The translations under genes were made by a program, and so were the position numbers. DNA of 9,514 bases from Thermoanaerobaculia bacterium. GTDB taxonomy: Bacteria; Acidobacteriota; Thermoanaerobaculia; UBA5066. The notes below the pieces were generated by a model. That model saw only the letters and a program-made list of their open reading frames with translations, had not been told where the DNA came from and searched no databases. Each line of letters starts with the position of its first letter. The first letter of the stretch is position 1. This document shows positions 6,257 to 9,514 of the stretch, one piece after another. The stretch is from positions 1 through 9,514 of the forward strand of contig JAMQPJ010000044.1 of NCBI GenBank assembly GCA_023717585.1, given 5' to 3'.

Positions 6257-8770
6257 ATGAACAACCTTCCCGGCCTTCTCGGCTTCGCGCCGGGCACGCT
6301 CGCAATCTGGGCGGCCATGCTCTTCGGCGTCACCAGCGCCCTCACTTATCTGTATTCGATGCGCACGGCGGGAGCGGCGAATAAAGATTTGCTCGGAAAG
6401 AAAGGCGAAGAAAGAGAAGAAAGAGAAGAAAGAGAAGAGAAAGATTTTCTTAGAAAGGGTAAGAGGAGCACAGCCCAGGTCGAAGCGACGGACGGTGGCT
6501 CTGCCCTATTACCATTCGCAGAAAATATTAATCTCTCTCCTCCTCTCCTCCTTGCCCGGCGTCTTTATTACGCGTTTGTCTTTTCGATTCTTCTTTCCTC
6601 GTTTCTCCTCCTGACCCGCCTCCTGGCGCACGACTTCCGCCTCTCGTACGTGGCGTCGTATTCGGGGCGCGACCTGCCCACCTACTACCTCTTCTCCACG
6701 TTCTGGGCGGGGCAGGAAGGCTCCTTCCTGCTCTGGCTCTTCTGGGGCGCGCTCATCGGGCTCTTCGTGCTCCGGTCGGCGAAGGAGCAGGAAGCGCCCG
6801 TGATGGTGATCTACCTCGCGTCGTTCCTCGGGATCGTCGCGATCCTGATCAAGCAGTCGCCCTTCCGGTTCCTCGCCCAGGTCCCGCCGGACGGCCAGGG
6901 CCTGAACCCTCTCCTGCAGGACCCCTGGATGGTCATCCACCCGCCGGTCATGTTCTCCGGGTTCGCCTCGCTCTCGGTGCCGTTCGCCTTCGCGATCGCC
7001 GCGCTGTGGATGAAGCGCTGGGACGGCTGGGTCGTCCGCGCGATGCCCTGGGCGCTCTTCACGTTCGTGACGCTCGGCACGGCGATTCTCATGGGCGGCT
7101 ACTGGGCGTACAAGACGCTCGGGTGGGGCGGCTACTGGGGATGGGACCCCGTGGAAAACACCTCGCTCGTGCCGTGGCTCGCGACGGTGGCGCTCGTGCA
7201 CGGCATGTACCTCCAGAAGGCGCGCGCCAAGCACCGGAAGATCAACATCATCCTCGCGATCCTCGCCTTCTGCTGCATCCTCTACGGGACGTTCCTCACG
7301 CGCTCCGGCGTCCTCGCGGACTTCTCCGTGCACTCCTTCATCGATCTCGGCATCACGGGCTGGCTCGTCGGGATCATCGTGGTCTTCCTCGTCGGCGGCC
7401 TGGGGCTTCTCGCCTTCCGGTGGAAGGAGATTCCGGTCGTCAACGACATCGATCAGGCCACGGGCAAGGAGAAGGAAGAGCCGTTCCTCTCGCGCTCGGT
7501 CCTCTTCATCCTTTCCGTGACCCTCTTCAGCGCCTCGGGGCTCGTCATCCTGCTCGGCACCTCCGCCCCGATCCTCACCCGGATCCTGGGGAAGCCCTCG
7601 CAGGTCGCGACGAGCTTCTACAACGTGACGCACCGGCCGATCGCGGTCCTCATCGGCCTGCTGATCCTCCTCGTTCCATACCTCTCCTGGCGCGGCGAGA
7701 GCGGGCGGAATGTGCTCCGGAAGGCTCTCGTCCCGGTCGTCGTCGGGCTCCTGAGCATCGGAGTCTTCCTCGCGGCCGGCGTGCGCGGCGCGATGGACCT
7801 CCTGATCCTCTCTCTGGCCGTGGCGGGTTTCGTGGCGAACGCCGAAACCGCGATCCTCTTCGTGAGGCGCAAGGCCGTCACGACGATGGGCGGCTACCTC
7901 GCGCACATCGGCATGTCCGTCATGCTCGTCGGCATTCTGGTGTCCGGCGTCTACGAGAAGAAGACGACGGTGAACCTCCTCCGGGGCCAGCCGATGACCG
8001 TCGGGAAAAACACGCTGACCTTCACGCGCCTCGTCTTCGTCACCGACAGCGGCGAGGTGAAGCGCTTCGAGGAGCTCAACGCGCTGAGCCTCGCCGACCG
8101 CCGCGCCAAGCAGGCGATGGAGGTCGAGGTCGGCTCGCCGGGAACCGGCGTCTGGAAAGCGTATCCGAAGCTCTACACGAACACGCGCACGAATCAGATG
8201 ATGGCGAACCCCGACGTGAAGTCCTCGCTGCTCATGGACCTCTATGTCTCGCCGCAGGCCTACGACCCCGGGCAGCCCGCGCGCATCGAGGGCACCACGG
8301 TGGCCCTCAGGAAGGGCGAGTCGAAGACGATCGAAGGCGTGAAGGTGAAGTTCCTCGACTTCTCGTCCGACCGCTCTCAGGTCGCGTCGGAACGCCCGCG
8401 CGTGACCGTGAACGCGAACTTCCTCGTGACGACCCCGCAGACCTCCGAGGAGAAAACCGCCCGCCTCGTCATGTACTTCGGCGGCGGCTCCGCGGAGTCC
8501 GCGACCGAGTCGCCGGAAACGCTGCTCCCGGGCAAGGGACGCCTGAAGGTCCGCAAGGTGTCGCCGAACGAGGGCACGTGCGAGATCGAGCTTCTCGGCC
8601 TCGCCCCCGGCAGCGATCTCAAGCCCGCTACCGTCGAGACCTTCTCCGTCGATCTCACGACCAAGCCGCTCATCTCCCTCGTCTGGGGCGGCTTCTACGT
8701 GATGATGGCGGGCGGCCTCGTGGCCCTGCTGCGCCGCGCGCGCGACTCCCGCCAGGCCGCTGTCGCCTGA
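6257..8770 (+). CDS. ccmF: Cytochrome c heme lyase subunit CcmF, with N-terminal insertion
   Basis: Multi-spanning inner-membrane component of the System I heme ligase, which attaches heme from CcmE to the cysteines of apocytochrome c. At 837 aa it is much longer than the roughly 650 of Escherichia coli. The WWD domain is WGGYWGWDPVENTSLVPW (290-307), again with Tyr for one Trp. The four conserved histidines are His228 (VIHPPV), His315 (ALVHGM), His358 (FSVHSF) and His550 (LAHIGM); NPLLQDP (217-223) and GTFLTRSGVL (344-353) are also present. Two regions explain the extra length: a charged insertion of about 50 residues between membrane segments 1 and 2 (about residues 43-95), and an enlarged soluble domain of about 240 residues (565-804) before the final membrane helix (807-825). 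GAGGT 6 nt before ATG 6257 sets the start. Last ccm gene visible; no ccmG or ccmH follows. Codon use in 6381-6610 differs from the rest of the gene. Confidence 0.95.
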   Translation: MNNLPGLLGFAPGTLAIWAAMLFGVTSALTYLYSMRTAGAANKDLLGKKGEEREEREEREEKDFLRKGKRSTAQVEATDGGSALLPFAENINLSPPLLLARRLYYAFVFSILLSSFLLLTRLLAHDFRLSYVASYSGRDLPTYYLFSTFWAGQEGSFLLWLFWGALIGLFVLRSAKEQEAPVMVIYLASFLGIVAILIKQSPFRFLAQVPPDGQGLNPLLQDPWMVIHPPVMFSGFASLSVPFAFAIAALWMKRWDGWVVRAMPWALFTFVTLGTAILMGGYWAYKTLGWGGYWGWDPVENTSLVPWLATVALVHGMYLQKARAKHRKINIILAILAFCCILYGTFLTRSGVLADFSVHSFIDLGITGWLVGIIVVFLVGGLGLLAFRWKEIPVVNDIDQATGKEKEEPFLSRSVLFILSVTLFSASGLVILLGTSAPILTRILGKPSQVATSFYNVTHRPIAVLIGLLILLVPYLSWRGESGRNVLRKALVPVVVGLLSIGVFLAAGVRGAMDLLILSLAVAGFVANAETAILFVRRKAVTTMGGYLAHIGMSVMLVGILVSGVYEKKTTVNLLRGQPMTVGKNTLTFTRLVFVTDSGEVKRFEELNALSLADRRAKQAMEVEVGSPGTGVWKAYPKLYTNTRTNQMMANPDVKSSLLMDLYVSPQAYDPGQPARIEGTTVALRKGESKTIEGVKVKFLDFSSDRSQVASERPRVTVNANFLVTTPQTSEEKTARLVMYFGGGSAESATESPETLLPGKGRLKVRKVSPNEGTCEIELLGLAPGSDLKPATVETFSVDLTTKPLISLVWGGFYVMMAGGLVALLRRARDSRQAAVA
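6383..6541 (+). other. A+T-rich in-frame insertion within ccmF
   Basis: Encodes about 53 residues (43-95 of CcmF) between the first and second membrane segments, where classical CcmF has only a loop of around ten to fifteen. The stretch is markedly poorer in GC than its surroundings (25 of 60 bases in 6421-6480 by eye) and uses codons such as AGA, AAT, ATT, TTA and CTA that are rare elsewhere in the operon. The encoded segment is first Lys/Glu/Arg-rich, then Ser/Thr/Gly-rich. No stop or frameshift interrupts it. Confidence 0.7.
6407..6442 (+). repeat. 9-nt tandem repeat (GAAGAAAGA) in ccmF
   Basis: Three exact copies of GAAGAAAGA (6407-6415, 6416-6424, 6425-6433) and a fourth degenerate copy GAAGAGAAA (6434-6442), encoding Glu-Glu-Arg repeats and then Glu-Glu-Lys. 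The unit is a multiple of three, so gain or loss of copies keeps the frame. The whole block 6407-6444 is uninterrupted purine, 38 nt long. Confidence 0.9.
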
Positions 8771-8795
8771 CCGTCAGGAGCCTCCGGTCTCTCGA

Positions 8796-8801
8796 TAGAC
8801 T
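8796..8801 (+). promoter_or_regulatory. Candidate -10 box for the M13 peptidase gene
   Basis: TAGACT (a TANNNT match, four of six to TATAAT) would place a transcript start near 8808, just before the strong AAAGGAG ribosome binding site. No good -35 is visible. It would give the peptidase a promoter independent of the ccm operon; read-through from ccmF is equally possible. Confidence 0.2.
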
Positions 8802-8808
8802 CCGCTCC

Positions 8809-8815
8809 AAAGGAG
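8809..8815 (+). promoter_or_regulatory. Ribosome binding site of the M13 peptidase gene
   Basis: AAAGGAG, 5 nt before ATG 8821. It is the strongest Shine-Dalgarno in the window and fixes the start of the gene. Confidence 0.75.
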
Positions 8816-8820
8816 ACGCC

Positions 8821-9514
8821 ATGCGGTTTCGTGCGACTGTCGTTCTCGTCCTCTCATTCGTGGAAAGCTCCCTCTTCGGCCAAACCGCCGCGCCCGCGCA
8901 GCCGAAGGCGATCGACCCCGCGAACTTCGACACGTCCGCGAAAGCGTGCGCGGACTTTTATCAGTTCGCGAACGGCGCGTGGCTCGCCGCGCACCCAATT
9001 CCCGCCGACAGAAGCCGCTACGGCAGCTTCGACGCGCTGTCGGACCGCAACCGCGACGTCGTCCGGAAGATCCTCGAGGAGACGTCCGGGAAGGCGGACT
9101 GGCCCAAGGGCTCGCCGCTGCAGAAGGTCTCGGACTTCTACGCGACCGGTATGGACGCCGCGGCGCGCGAAAAGGCCGGCGCCGCCCCCCTCGCGCCGAC
9201 CTTCGCGACGATCGCGAAGCTCAAGAAGGCAGACGACCTCCCCGCCATCCTCGCCGAGCTGCACCTCTCGGGCGTGAACGCGGGCTTCGGGTTTCGCGTC
9301 GCGCAGGACGCCCGGAACTCGACGCGTTACATCGGGGTCATGAACCAGGGCGGCCTCGGCCTCCCGGATCGCGATTACTACCTCAAGGAAGATCCGAAGT
9401 CGAAGGAACTGCGCGAGGCGTACCGCGCGCACGTCGCGAACGTCTTCGTACTCGCCGGCGACGTCCCCGACGCCGCGAAGATCGAGGCGGACATGGTGCT
9501 CGACCTCGAGACCC
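8821..9514 (+). CDS. M13 family metallopeptidase (neprilysin-like), N-terminal part
   Basis: Partial gene, open at the right edge: 231 codons of a protein normally about 680-700 aa. M13 (neprilysin/PepO-type) enzymes are zinc metallopeptidases that cut oligopeptides, here in the periplasm or outside. Residues 1-20 form a signal peptide with a hydrophobic core (VVLVLSF) and likely cleavage around Phe-Gly/Gln21. The N-terminal family block is ACADFYQFANGAWLAAHPIP (42-61), followed by ADRSRYGSFDALSDRN (62-77), SPLQKVSDFYATGMD (98-112), and GLGLPDRDYYLKED (178-191), all characteristic of bacterial M13 proteins. The catalytic HExxH and downstream Glu would lie beyond the window, so activity cannot be judged. 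It begins 50 bp after ccmF on the same strand with its own strong ribosome binding site. No evident functional tie to cytochrome maturation; the neighbourhood may be incidental. Confidence 0.92.
   Translation, partial: MRFRATVVLVLSFVESSLFGQTAAPAQPKAIDPANFDTSAKACADFYQFANGAWLAAHPIPADRSRYGSFDALSDRNRDVVRKILEETSGKADWPKGSPLQKVSDFYATGMDAAAREKAGAAPLAPTFATIAKLKKADDLPAILAELHLSGVNAGFGFRVAQDARNSTRYIGVMNQGGLGLPDRDYYLKEDPKSKELREAYRAHVANVFVLAGDVPDAAKIEADMVLDLET

Noticed and set aside
6383..6541. Insertion in ccmF read as an intein, intron or transposon remnant
   Set aside because: Too short for an intein, no splice or homing motifs, no terminal inverted repeats or target duplication that I can see, and the frame is continuous.
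6509..7906. Minus-strand open frame of 465 codons opposite ccmF
   Set aside because: Composed of Asp/Glu/Arg/His-rich shadow sequence; ccmF on the plus strand is unambiguous.
8766..8778. Short dyad CCTGA-CCG-TCAGG at the end of ccmF as a terminator
   Set aside because: Only five base pairs, no following T-run, and it overlaps the ccmF stop codon; not enough to call a terminator.
1..9514. tRNA, rRNA, CRISPR, attachment site or phage signals
   Set aside because: No cloverleaf, rRNA-like conserved block, spaced direct repeats or integrase-type gene was found on either strand.

Overview
The window is a GC-rich bacterial segment, probably from an Acidobacteriota-like or similar Gram-negative-type (diderm) organism. 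The reasons are a periplasmic cytochrome c maturation (Ccm) operon, two predicted exported proteins, a DUF374-type acyltransferase, a secreted M13 metallopeptidase and very high GC at third codon positions. The phylum is an inference from gene style only. No rRNA, tRNA, CRISPR array, insertion sequence or phage gene is visible.

Layout. Two transcription units diverge from a 94-bp gap (3562-3655). Leftward (minus strand) lie a DUF3142 protein (3561-2797), a 706-aa exported helical-repeat-like protein of unknown function (2800-680) and a DUF374 lysophospholipid acyltransferase-like protein (698-9). The first pair overlaps by ATGA; the second pair overlaps by 19 bp, with a TTG start preceded by a Shine-Dalgarno sequence. 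Rightward (plus strand) lie ccmA (3656), ccmB (4279), ccmC (5067), a small ccmD-like gene of 39 codons (5726-5845), ccmE (5849) and ccmF (6257-8770), followed after 50 bp by the start of an M13 metallopeptidase that runs off the right edge (8821). ccmA/ccmB and ccmC/ccmD are joined by ATGA overlaps. Only the ccmB-ccmC junction is open (89 bp), and it holds two small hairpins.

How the genes work together. CcmAB(C)(D) drive the handling of heme at the outer face of the inner membrane, CcmE carries heme as a periplasmic chaperone, and CcmF (with CcmH in the classical system) ligates it to apocytochrome c. The ccmE here encodes a Cys-Pro-Ser-Lys-Tyr motif where the classical protein has the heme-binding histidine (HxxxY). 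No ccmG, ccmH or ccmI lies in the window. This combination matches the variant System I ('System I*') described in archaea, Desulfovibrio and some other bacteria.

Most notable: (1) the CxxxY CcmE and absence of ccmH; (2) a roughly 50-residue, in-frame, charged, A+T-rich insertion between the first two membrane segments of CcmF, containing a 9-nt tandem repeat that could vary in length without breaking the frame; (3) an enlarged periplasmic domain near the CcmF C-terminus; (4) a CcmA whose Q-loop glutamine and H-loop histidine are both replaced; (5) ccmA and ccmC starts that lack a Shine-Dalgarno but sit 7-8 nt after a TANNNT box, suggesting leaderless transcripts. There is no gene-free stretch over 300 bases.
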